A DNA stretch of 18,274 nucleotides from Sphingomonadales bacterium (GTDB taxonomy: Bacteria; Pseudomonadota; Alphaproteobacteria; Sphingomonadales; Sphingomonadaceae), in assembly GCA_016704425.1 (NCBI GenBank), contig JADJAC010000003.1:1-18274 (forward strand), given 5' to 3'. Every line of letters begins with the position of its first letter. Position 1 is the first letter of the stretch. Position numbers and translations under genes: made by a program. Shown here piece after piece: positions 9,201 through 16,273 of the stretch. The notes below the pieces were generated by a model. It was not told the origin of the DNA. It made no database searches and worked only from the letters and a program-made list of their open reading frames with translations.

Positions 9201-9372
9201 CCAGCTTGGTGTGAACAACATTCTCGATCGTCAGCCGCCAGTTGTCCATTCGGGCAGCGGTGCCTTCGGCGCGAGCAACTGCGCCAGCACGGTCTGCAAC
9301 GGGAACTCCTATCCCGGCACGTACGACTCGCTGGGTCGTTACATCTACTCGGGCATCACGCTGGACTTCTAA
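6271..9372 (+). CDS. TonB-dependent outer-membrane receptor
   Basis: This outer-membrane beta-barrel receptor imports a ligand using energy from TonB-ExbBD. The intact protein is 1033 residues. ATG 6271 follows a good ribosome binding site and begins a classic signal peptide ending TPAFA|QEA (cleavage after about residue 32). A TonB-box-like DDIIVTGSRI follows. The plug domain covers about residues 55-175, with VDLRGLGTSRTLVLINGRR and VDVLTGGASATYGADAVAGVVNFI. A long barrel then runs to the C-terminal YIYSGITLDF, whose terminal Phe is the usual BAM signal. The style matches the large TonB receptors expanded in sphingomonads and caulobacters; the ligand is unknown. It has 14 cysteines in seven close pairs, probably in surface loops. 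A strong terminator follows, then three TPR enzyme genes. No frameshift occurs in over 3 kb. Confidence 0.93.
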   Translation: MKTQKFYSRARLSAGVASAVVGFAMLATPAFAQEAASDEGGDDIIVTGSRIPQPNLEGISPVTTVNAADIKLSGTPKTEDLLNSLPQVFAAQSSTLSNGATGTATVDLRGLGTSRTLVLINGRRLMTGDPNSTSSAADLNFIPTQLIKRVDVLTGGASATYGADAVAGVVNFIMDTDFEGFRIDANYGFYQHNNRNKITPPLLNARQAQGLAGYGYPTGSVADGGTFDGSVSFGGKFGDDRGHFMAYAGYRKAKAVLQSNRDYSACTVQVADGAGNGFTPGSPLQCGGSATSGTGNALLFNSSSTSSTFGALGPGTITLGAPSRYNFAPTNYFQRPDERYTAGAFVDYEISDAVKPYMEFMFMDDRTIAQIAPSGDFGNTLTVNCDNPLMSAQQFGVICQPGNLINGFIGTFPTATSAGYNPTPGAPAINFVDPFDGHTYNQAFFQLLRRNAEGGPRINDLQHTAFRTVIGTKGDLGKGWAYDAYYQYGRTNYSQVYSNEFSTARLIKALDVVDDPRVAGVQAICRSALNGSDPNCVPYDVFGGTPSAASLAYLNATGFLKGQTSQQVLSGSLTGDLGEYGFKTPWSDDGVAVAFGVEYRKDSLELKADNAFQTGDLTGQGAPTLDVVGNYKVKEVLGEIEVPLVRDGFIKNLTFNGGYRHSSYKLSSGRSISTDTYKLALDFSPVSDIRFRGTYNRAVRVPNIQELFAPQYVGLDGVTDPCSGAPITAAQVGCIAQGLSIGQSVTANPAGQYNGLLGGNPNLLPEIATTKTLGAVFTPKFIPGFSLTVDWFDIKIKKAIQGFGADAILTACTAGNLTACGLVQRDPAGSLWLTSNGFVRDLQTNVGSFSTRGLEVNGNYSREIGSAGTVSFSLIGTLLDSYTVDNGLTAVYDCAGYFGPTCGTPAPKWRHKARVSFNAANGLGASLQWRYFGAVDTEYKNSSATLSGNFYDYNSRIAAQSYFDLALTAKLGDRYRFQLGVNNILDRQPPVVHSGSGAFGASNCASTVCNGNSYPGTYDSLGRYIYSGITLDF

Positions 9373-9397
9373 TCCGGCCTGACACTGTCTAAATACT

Positions 9398-9435
9398 GGC
9401 GGCGGTCCCGACACTGGGGCCGCCGCCAATTTTTT
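9398..9435 (+). terminator. Rho-independent terminator after the TonB receptor
   Basis: A 12-bp stem, GGCGGCGGTCCC (9398-9409) pairing with GGGGCCGCCGCC (9416-9427) with one G-T pair, encloses a six-base loop, GACACT. It is followed by AA and a run of six T (9430-9435). It lies 26 bases after the receptor stop codon and 46 bases before the sulfotransferase start, so it sits between two same-strand genes. Confidence 0.88.
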
Positions 9436-9481
9436 GACCAAAGCGCATCGTTTGACGGTGCGTAAGCAAGGGAATGCACTG

Positions 9482-11473
9482 GTGTCGAATTCGGAAGAAG
9501 CCGTCCGCCGGATTGCGGCACTCGCCCGCGGGGGGCAGCTTGATGCAGCCGCGATCCAGCTTGTCGAGGCGATCGCCCAGCATCCGGGCGATGCCGTGCT
9601 TTCGGCGCTTGGCGGGGCCATCGAATTTCATCGCGGCCAGTTCAAGCGCGCCATCCCCTATCTTGAGGTCGCATTCCGGGAAAAGCCGAATGACTTGACG
9701 ATCCGCATCAACCTTGCGGAATCCCATTTTCATGAGGGCAACAATGCCGCAGCGCTGGCATTATGCGATGAAGCGATCGCGCTTGCCGACCCGAGCCTGC
9801 GGCTTGCCCGGCTGGGCGCGCATCTGGCGCAAGCACAGGAGGATTTTCCGCTCGCCATTCGGCTTTACCGGCATCTGGTCAAGCGTGATGCCAAGGATTG
9901 GTCGCTGTGGAACAACCTTGGCAATGCGTTGGGATTTGAGGGGGATCATGAAGCTGCGGTGGAGGCGTTGCAGAAGGCGGTTGCACTCGCGCCGGACTCC
10001 AAGCCGATCCGCATCAACCTTGGCAACGCCCTGATTGACGCTGGAAATGGCGACGAAGCTGAAGCAGTGCTCACACGAGCAGGCAAAGACTTCGCTGATG
10101 ACGCGACGCCGTTTCTTTCGCTTTTCAATCTCTATCGTCTGGTCGGCCGTGAAGATGATGCATATGCCGCGATTGCAGAAGCTGCCCGTCGCGCGCCGGA
10201 CGACGCCTCGATTCAATCCGATCATGGGCAGGAAGCGGCCCGCCGCAATCGATATGATGTCGCCGAGGCTGCCTTCGAAACAGCCGTTCGGCTCGACCCC
10301 AAGTTGGGCCCGCCTTATGTCGGTCTTGCCTCAGTCTATGAACGCATGAACCGGGAAGCGGAACTGGAGCCGCTTAAAATTCGGGCAGAGGCGGCGGGAA
10401 CTGACGCCCAGTCAATGTCCTTTATCGAAGCCTTGCGGCTCAAACGCGCAGAGGCGTTTGAAGAAGCTTTTGTCGCCCTTGAAGCGGCAGGGGATGTCGT
10501 TGTTCCGGGCCGCAAACATCATTTGCGCGGGATCATGCTTGACCGGCTCGGCAAGCAAGATGAAGCCTTTGAAGCCTTTACGGCGATGAATGTACACTGG
10601 CAGGCCGATCCGACAAATCCAGCTGAACGGGCGCGTCAATATCGGGACATGGTTGCCTCGGCGACTGATGTTCTCACGCTTGAGTGGCTCGACAGCTGGA
10701 CCCCGGCAAGGTCTTTTGAAGATCGCCCTTCACCGATTTTCATCGTCGGCTTTCCCCGTTCGGGAACAACACTGCTTGATACCATGCTTATGGCGGACCC
10801 TCATGTTCGGGTGCTTGAGGAGGAACCGTTTCTGGTGCAAGCCGAACAGGAACTGGGTGGCATTGAAGGACTGGCCGCGGCGACTGAAGACCAGATCCGC
10901 ATGGCACGGGACGGCTATTTCGAGCGGGCAGCATCAATTACCAAGCTTGAGCCAGACTCGATCATCGTCGACAAGCATCCGATGCATCTCAACAAGCTGC
11001 CTGTCATCTGCCGTCTTTTTCCCGGCGCGCGGTTTGTCCTTGCGATGCGGCATCCATGCGACGTGCTGCTGAGCTGCTACATCACCAATTTTCGCCTCAA
11101 TCCGGCAATGGCCAATTTCCTTGATCTTGACGATGCGGCAGCCCTTTATGACCTGACCTTCACCCATTGGGAAAAAGCGCGCGCCCTGTTCGATGTGCCC
11201 GTCGCGACAATCATTTATGAACGGCTGGTCGAAGATACCGAGGGCCAGCTGGAGCCGGTGTTTGACTGGCTTGGCCTCCAATGGCCGGGCAAGGCATTCG
11301 ATCATACCAAGGCAGCGCGCGCGCGTGGCACGGTTGCGACGGCAAGCTATGCCCAAGTGACCGAGCCGATCTACAGTCGCGCCAAGGGGCGTTGGACCAA
11401 ATATCGTCGCCACCTGGAACGGATCCATCCGGTTCTAGCGCCCTGGATCGAACGCTATGGCTATGACTACTGA
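9482..11473 (+). CDS. TPR-repeat sulfotransferase family protein
   Basis: The intact 663-residue protein has TPR repeats over about residues 1-380 (for example WNNLGNALGFEGDHEAAVEALQKAVALAPDS) and a sulfotransferase domain from about 415 to the end. The PAPS-binding elements are visible: the 5'-phosphosulfate loop GFPRSGTTL at 423-431, and the 3'-phosphate motif RHPCDVLLS at 523-531 (Arg-x7-Ser). DKHPMHLNKLP between them is typical of the tyrosylprotein-sulfotransferase-like group. It should transfer sulfate from PAPS to a hydroxyl in the cytoplasm. The TPR scaffold suggests a protein or peptide acceptor, but the acceptor is unknown. I chose GTG 9482 because AAGGGA lies eight bases upstream. 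A TTG at 9434 is inside the terminator T-run and is unlikely. The 3' end overlaps the hydroxylase gene by 17 bases. Confidence 0.9.
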   Translation: MSNSEEAVRRIAALARGGQLDAAAIQLVEAIAQHPGDAVLSALGGAIEFHRGQFKRAIPYLEVAFREKPNDLTIRINLAESHFHEGNNAAALALCDEAIALADPSLRLARLGAHLAQAQEDFPLAIRLYRHLVKRDAKDWSLWNNLGNALGFEGDHEAAVEALQKAVALAPDSKPIRINLGNALIDAGNGDEAEAVLTRAGKDFADDATPFLSLFNLYRLVGREDDAYAAIAEAARRAPDDASIQSDHGQEAARRNRYDVAEAAFETAVRLDPKLGPPYVGLASVYERMNREAELEPLKIRAEAAGTDAQSMSFIEALRLKRAEAFEEAFVALEAAGDVVVPGRKHHLRGIMLDRLGKQDEAFEAFTAMNVHWQADPTNPAERARQYRDMVASATDVLTLEWLDSWTPARSFEDRPSPIFIVGFPRSGTTLLDTMLMADPHVRVLEEEPFLVQAEQELGGIEGLAAATEDQIRMARDGYFERAASITKLEPDSIIVDKHPMHLNKLPVICRLFPGARFVLAMRHPCDVLLSCYITNFRLNPAMANFLDLDDAAALYDLTFTHWEKARALFDVPVATIIYERLVEDTEGQLEPVFDWLGLQWPGKAFDHTKAARARGTVATASYAQVTEPIYSRAKGRWTKYRRHLERIHPVLAPWIERYGYDY

Positions 11474-12616
11474 CGCAAACGAGCGCGAGCGGCATGCCGA
11501 TGCCCTAGCGGCGGCAGGCGATCTTGTCGGCGCGCGCGCGGTGCTCACGGCGCTTGTAAAGACTGATCCAGACGCCGGGCGCTGGCTTAAGCTTGCCTCC
11601 CTGTGCCGGGCGGCTGGTGACCTTCAGGCTGCGCTGACGGCGGTCGAGCGTTCGCTTGCTCTTGCACCGCTCCATTTCATGGCGCTGATGAGCCGCGCCT
11701 CGATCCTTGAACGTCTTGGCCGGCCGGAAGCCGGGGAGGCTTATGGGAATGCGCTGGCGCAGCGTCCAAAGGCGGTTGATGGCCAGCTCGCCCGGATGGT
11801 CGACCATGCCGAGCAGGTGAGTGCCGCCTATGTTGCCCAGCGCGAATCTGCGATGAAGGCGGCACAGGCTTCGGCACTCGCCGTCGCTGACGAAGATGAA
11901 GCCGTCCGTATCAACCGCTTCGGGACAATGCCCTGCGCCGCACGCGCGTCTGGCATTCAGAACCCACGCATTTTCATTTTCCCGGCCTGATCGAGCGAGA
12001 ATTCCACGATCGATCGGCGCATGGCTGGCTGGCGTCGCTCGAGGCCGCCTTCCCCGATATCCTTGCCGAGTTCCAGACGGTCGTTTCTGCCGAGCGGGCC
12101 GAACTCGTTCCCTATGTGCAATATGCCGAGCATGAGCCGCTCGACCAGTGGCGGGACCTCAACCATTCACGCGACTGGACGGCGATCCACCTTTGGCAAA
12201 ATGGGCGGCGGATCGAAGCCAATGCGCGGCATTGCCCAAGGACAATGGCGCTGCTCGAAACCCTGCCCCAACCGCGGATTGCCGGGTGCTCGCCCAATGC
12301 GATGTTCTCGCTTCTGGCACCCGGTGCCCTGATCCCCCCGCATGTCGGGGTGAACAACACCAGACTTGTCTGCCACCTGCCTCTGGTCGTGCCCGAAGGA
12401 TGCTGGTTCCGTGTCGGTGCGGAAACGCGGTTCTGGGAAGCAGGCAAGGCCTTTGTGTTTGACGACACGATCGAACATGAGGCCGCCAATCCGAGCGCCG
12501 AGCTCCGCGTCGTCTTCATCATCGACATTTGGCACCCCGGCTTGAGTACCGTCGAACGCGAAGCTGTCCGCCTGCTGCTGGAAGCGGATGTCGGTGACAG
12601 TGTGCTGGGCTTGTGA
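11457..12616 (+). CDS. TPR-containing aspartyl/asparaginyl beta-hydroxylase, one frameshift
   Basis: The reconstructed protein is 386 residues. TPR-like repeats occupy about residues 5-130. An Asp/Asn beta-hydroxylase cupin domain (AspH family, Fe(II)/2-oxoglutarate dependent) covers about 190-375. Diagnostic segments are LLAPGALIPPHVGVNNTRL, GCWFRVGAETRFW and FVFDDTIEHEA, with the two family iron-ligand histidines near residues 296 and 341. A G is missing from the GGG run at 11922-11924; restoring it joins INRFGDNALRRTRVWHSEP and gives 387 codons. The start is ATG 11457, or ATG 11463, either one inside the sulfotransferase gene. The stop overlaps the next start as GTGA. It has no signal peptide, so it is cytoplasmic. 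It probably hydroxylates Asp or Asn beta-carbons in a polypeptide; the substrate is unknown. Confidence 0.87.
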
Positions 12617-14135
12617 CTCTGGAGAACCTGCTGGATACGGCGCGCGCCAACGGGGATGACACCTCAGCGCTGGAAGCCCTGGCCAGCTTCGCCCTTTCGC
12701 ACCAGCAGGAACACCGGGCGCTTGACGTGCTCGCGCAGGCTGCTCGACGGCATGGGACCAATGCCCGTCTCTGGCAGTGGTTGGCGTTGCTGCAGCGCGC
12801 GGCCGATGATCGGGGTTTCCGCTCTCGGAAGCTTTTGCCAAGGCGGCGGCTCTGGCGCCACGACGCCAGCATCGCCAAGGGCCGCGCACAGACATTGCTT
12901 GAGGCAGGACTGCCTGCGGTCGATGCCTTTGCTGCTGCGCGCAAGGTTGCTCCAAATGACGGAGATATTGTGCTGGGCGTGACCGCAGCCCTATTTGCGG
13001 AAGGACAGGCGGAGACTGGCCTCTCGATCCTTGCCGGTTCGGTTGGTGCCAACCCGCTTTGGCTGTTCGGGCACCGCGATCTGGTCCAATTGCGCTGGAT
13101 GATGGGGGAGGGTGCCGCTTCCTTTGCGTCTCTCCGCCAGGCGATTTCGACCAATCCGCAAAGCGAGGCACTGTGGGTTCAGCTGATCCATGCGTTGATG
13201 CAGGCGGAGCTGAATGCAGAAGCCCTTGCTGTGATCGCTGAGGGCCGAAAGGCAATTGGAGACGGCCCGCGCTTTGCTGTCAACGAAGCTGTCATTCGCT
13301 CCGACTCGGGAGAACGGGACGTAGCAGCTGGCCTGTTCGCGTCTTTTGAAAACAGCGACGATCCGACAATTGCAGTCCGGATCATTCGTCACCACCTCCG
13401 CTACGACGATGTGGACGCAGCGGCTGCGCTCGTCGATCGATGGATCGGTCGACCGGGCGAAGCACTTGTGTGGCCCTACGCATCGCTTTGCTGGCGGTTG
13501 CTGGGAGATGCGCGCGTTGACTGGCTGGAAGGAGAGGATGCATTGGTGCGCGTGGTCGATCTCGCGCCGCAACTGCCCCCGCTTGACAAACTTGCTGGCC
13601 TGCTCCGCAGTTTGCATCACGCCCGCAGTCAGCATCTTGATCAGTCGGTACGGGGTGGCACCCAGACAGATGGTGCGCTCTTCGCGCGCATCGAACCGGA
13701 AATCCGACAACTTCGTGCGGCCATTGTCGGCGCGGTTGCCGATTATGTGGGCGCGCTTCCCCGCGCGACGCGACGCATCCGACGATTGGTCCGCGTCGTG
13801 ATCAGCCTGTGCGCTTCGCCGGATCATGGTCCGTGCGGCTGGCGGGCAAGGGCTTTCACGCCAACCATGTTCATCCGGCAGGCTGGATCAGCTCTGCACT
13901 CTATGTTGCACTTCCGGAACGCGGGCCCGATGACAGCCCGAACGCTGGCTGGCTCGCGCTTGGATCTCCCGAGGCAGGTCTGGGCCTCGATATTTCGCCA
14001 ACGCGCCTGATCGAGCCCAAGCCTGGGCGGCTGGTGATGTTTCCCTCAACAATGTGGCACGGTACCGTGCCTTTTGACGCAGGCGAGCGTTTGACGGTCG
14101 CGTTCGATGTTGCCCCGCCAATGCCCGGCGATTGA
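12613..14135 (+). CDS. TPR-containing putative 2OG-Fe(II) oxygenase, three frameshifts
   Basis: The reconstructed protein is about 507 residues. Helical TPR-like repeats fill about residues 5-330. A C-terminal putative 2OG-Fe(II) oxygenase domain (PF13759 type) covers about 395-500. Its signature reads VRFAGSWSVRLAGKGFHANHVHP, AGWISSALYVALPE, then PGRLVMFPSTMWHGTVPF and LTVAFDVAP, which holds the histidines expected to bind iron. GTG 12613 overlaps the hydroxylase stop (GTGA), so translation is probably coupled. Frame breaks: a missing G in GGGG 12812-12815, an extra base near 12860 (these two compensate around SEAFAKAAALAP), and a missing C in CCCC 13759-13762. The correction gives 508 codons. 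It is third in the receptor-linked enzyme group. The substrate is unknown; a TPR-recruited polypeptide is inferred. Confidence 0.85.
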
Positions 14136-14148
14136 GCGGCTCTCGCCG

Positions 14149-14182
14149 GCGCTTTGGCGAAAGCGCATAGGCACAAGTTTTT
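14149..14182 (+). terminator. possible weak terminator after the oxygenase gene
   Basis: A perfect seven-base stem, GCGCTTT / AAAGCGC (14149-14166) with loop GGCG, is followed about 11 bases later by a run of five T (14178-14182). The T-run is too far from the stem for a classic intrinsic terminator, but the position, 13 bases after the last gene of the enzyme group, is right. Confidence 0.4.
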
Positions 14183-14249
14183 GCACTTTTGCATCCGGCG
14201 CGTGCCAGTCTAAGGTATGATCAAACGAATAGGGCAAGATGGAGCTTCC
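14183..14249 (+). promoter_or_regulatory. leader region of the acyl-CoA ligase gene
   Basis: A TATGAT hexamer (14216-14221) is a good match to a -10 box, about 29 bases before the ATG, but TTGCAT (14189-14194) is 21 bases upstream of it, which is too far for a standard -35 box. GGAG at 14241-14244 is the ribosome binding site, five bases before ATG 14250. The promoter call is tentative. Confidence 0.3.
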
Positions 14250-15831
14250 ATGCTGGGAGGAATGCAGGATTGGTCGTTGAGGGTTACGCACCTGATTGAT
14301 CATGCCGCGCGCGAGTGTGGCAATCGCGAGATTTGACACGCTGGGCCGATGGCACGATTGAGCGGACCAATTGGACAGGAGTTGCAAGCGATGCGCGCCG
14401 ACTGGCGCAAGGATCTCGCTGCAATTGGCCTGAAGCCCGGGGATCGGGTGGCAACACGGCCATGAATCACCACCGTCATCTCGCGACCTGGTATGGTGCG
14501 ATCGGCTTTGGCGGTGTCATCCACACTATCAACACCCGGTTGTTCGATGAGGATCTGATCTACATCATGAACCATGCCGAGGATCAGGTGCTGCTTTATG
14601 ATGCGCAGTTCCAGGGTCTGGTGGATCGTCTGAAACCACAGTTGACGACAATCAGACATTTCATCGTATTCGATGACCCTGAAGGATATCCGGCGTTCGT
14701 GGCAAAGCAGGATGGACATTACGAATGGCATCAGGGTGATGAGCGGGATCCTTGCATGCTCTGCTATACCAGCGGCACAACGGGCAACCCCAAGGGCGTG
14801 CTGTACCAGCATCGGTCGACCATGCTTCATGCGATGGCAGAAGTCGCGCCGGGTGTCTTTGACCTGTCTGCCACGTCCGTGCTCTTGCCTGTTGTCCCGA
14901 TGTTCCACGCGGCGAGTTGGGGATTGCCGTTCGCGGGCGCTGCTGCCGGTGTGAAATTCGTTTTCAGTGTGACCAATGATGCGCCGACGCTGCACAAGCT
15001 GATGCTGGACGAAGGTGTGACGCATTCCGCTGGCGTGCCGACCGTGTGGCTTGCCATGTTCCAGCACCTTGATGCGACAGGTGCCGGGCTTGGCAAGTTG
15101 AGGCTTGTGACAATTGGCGGGTCCGCGGCACCACGTGCCATGATCGAGAGATTGATGAAGATGGGCGTTCGCGTCGCCCATGCCTGGGGCATGACCGAAA
15201 CCTCCCCGATCGGAACAATGGGAGCACCAACCGCCAATTGGGATGACCTTTCATTTGATGAGCGTGTGGATGTCGTTTGCAAGCAGGGGCGTGTACCATT
15301 TGGCGTCGAATTGCGGGTAGTCGATGACAATGGCGATGTGGCGCCGCGCGACGGCAAGACATCGGGGCGACTCCAGATTCGAGGGCCCTGGGTTATCAAG
15401 CGCTACTTCAAGGCCGACGCAGATGCGACCGAAGATGGTCAGTGGTTCGACACGGGCGACGTGTCCGTGCTCCATCCGGACGGAACAATGCAGATCACCG
15501 ACAGGGCAAAGACGTCATCAAGTCCGGCGGCGAATGGATCAGTTCGGTCGAGCTTGAGAATATTGCCGTCGGCTGCCCCGGCGTTGCCGAAGCGGGTGCA
15601 ATCGGTATTCCGCATCCCAAATGGGACGAACGTCCCGTCCTTGTCGTGGTGCGCAAGCCGGGCGCCAATCTGTGCGAAGCCGACGTAAAGGAATTTCTGA
15701 AAGACCGGATCGCGAAGTGGTGGATGCCGGATGCCGTCCTGTTTGTGGACGAACTGCCGCACACAGGCACAGGCAAGATCCAGAAGGTCGCACTGCGTGC
15801 CCAGTTCAAGGATTTCAAGCTGGAGGCCTGA
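14250..15831 (+). CDS. fatty-acid/acyl-CoA ligase (AMP-binding family), four frameshifts
   Basis: This ANL-superfamily enzyme activates a carboxylic acid with ATP and CoA via an acyl-adenylate. The reconstruction is 527 residues. The N-terminus is MLGGMQDWSLRVTHLIDHAA, the P-loop-like AMP motif YTSGTTGNPKG lies at about 173-183, and LLPVVPMFHAASWGLPF, AHAWGMTETSPIG, WFDTGDVSVLHPDG and KSGGEWISSVELEN follow. The catalytic lysine of TGKIQK is at about residue 510. The style fits the fatty-acid/methylmercaptopropionate CoA ligase branch; the chain-length preference is unknown. Indels: missing near 14331-14335 (creating an in-frame TGA), extra near 14411, missing near 14455-14460, and missing G at 15511 (AKDVIKSGGE). 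The corrected length is 528 codons. ATG 14250 follows GGAG. The DUF1330 gene starts two bases after the stop, so the two probably share an operon. Confidence 0.87.
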
Positions 15832-15832
15832 G

Positions 15833-16273
15833 ATGAGTGAAGACCTGTTCGTCGATCCGTCGCGCGAGAATTTCGACGCCTTAAAGGCGCTGCCCCGCGA
15901 CACGCCGATCCATATGCTGAACCTGCTCAGATTCCGCGACAAGGCCGCCTATCCGTCGGGCCATTCACATGCGGACAAGGGGCTTACCGGCAGGCAGGCC
16001 TATGCCGAATACGGACGGACGAGCGGGCCCGTTTTTACTCGGGTAGGCGGGTCAATTGTCTGGCGCGGCAGGATGGAAACGATGGTCATCGGCCCGACCG
16101 ACAAGCATTGGGACATGGCTTTCATCGCCTATTATCCCAACTCCGCTGCTTTCTTGGAAATGGTCACCGATCCAGATTACCGGATTGCCGTCGTCAATCG
16201 ACAGGCTGCGGTTCTTACAAGCCGCCTGATCCGGTTTAGTCCGCAAGAAGGCGACAGCGACAGCTTTGGCTGA
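15833..16273 (+). CDS. DUF1330 domain-containing protein
   Basis: The intact protein is 146 residues with no signal peptide or TM segment. It shows the DUF1330 ferredoxin-like (dimeric alpha/beta barrel) pattern: PIHMLNLLRFRDKAAYP, GRQAYAEYGRTSGPVFTRVGGSIVWRGRMETMVIGP, WDMAFIAYYPNSAAFLEMVTDPDY, then RQAAVLTSRLIR. The biochemical function is unknown. ATG 15833 has GGAGG at 15822-15826, inside the end of the acyl-CoA ligase gene, and begins one base after that gene's stop, so co-transcription is very likely. A role in the same acyl-CoA pathway is inferred only from this placement. It ends one base from the convergent radical SAM gene. Confidence 0.88.
   Translation: MSEDLFVDPSRENFDALKALPRDTPIHMLNLLRFRDKAAYPSGHSHADKGLTGRQAYAEYGRTSGPVFTRVGGSIVWRGRMETMVIGPTDKHWDMAFIAYYPNSAAFLEMVTDPDYRIAVVNRQAAVLTSRLIRFSPQEGDSDSFG

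Noticed and set aside
9373..9481. A short precursor-peptide gene between the receptor and the sulfotransferase, as in RiPP loci
   Set aside because: The gap is about 110 bases, mostly terminator hairpin. No start codon with a ribosome binding site and an open frame of useful length is present.
14300..15181. A 293-codon open frame on the minus strand
   Set aside because: Antisense to the acyl-CoA ligase; the translation has no recognisable domain.
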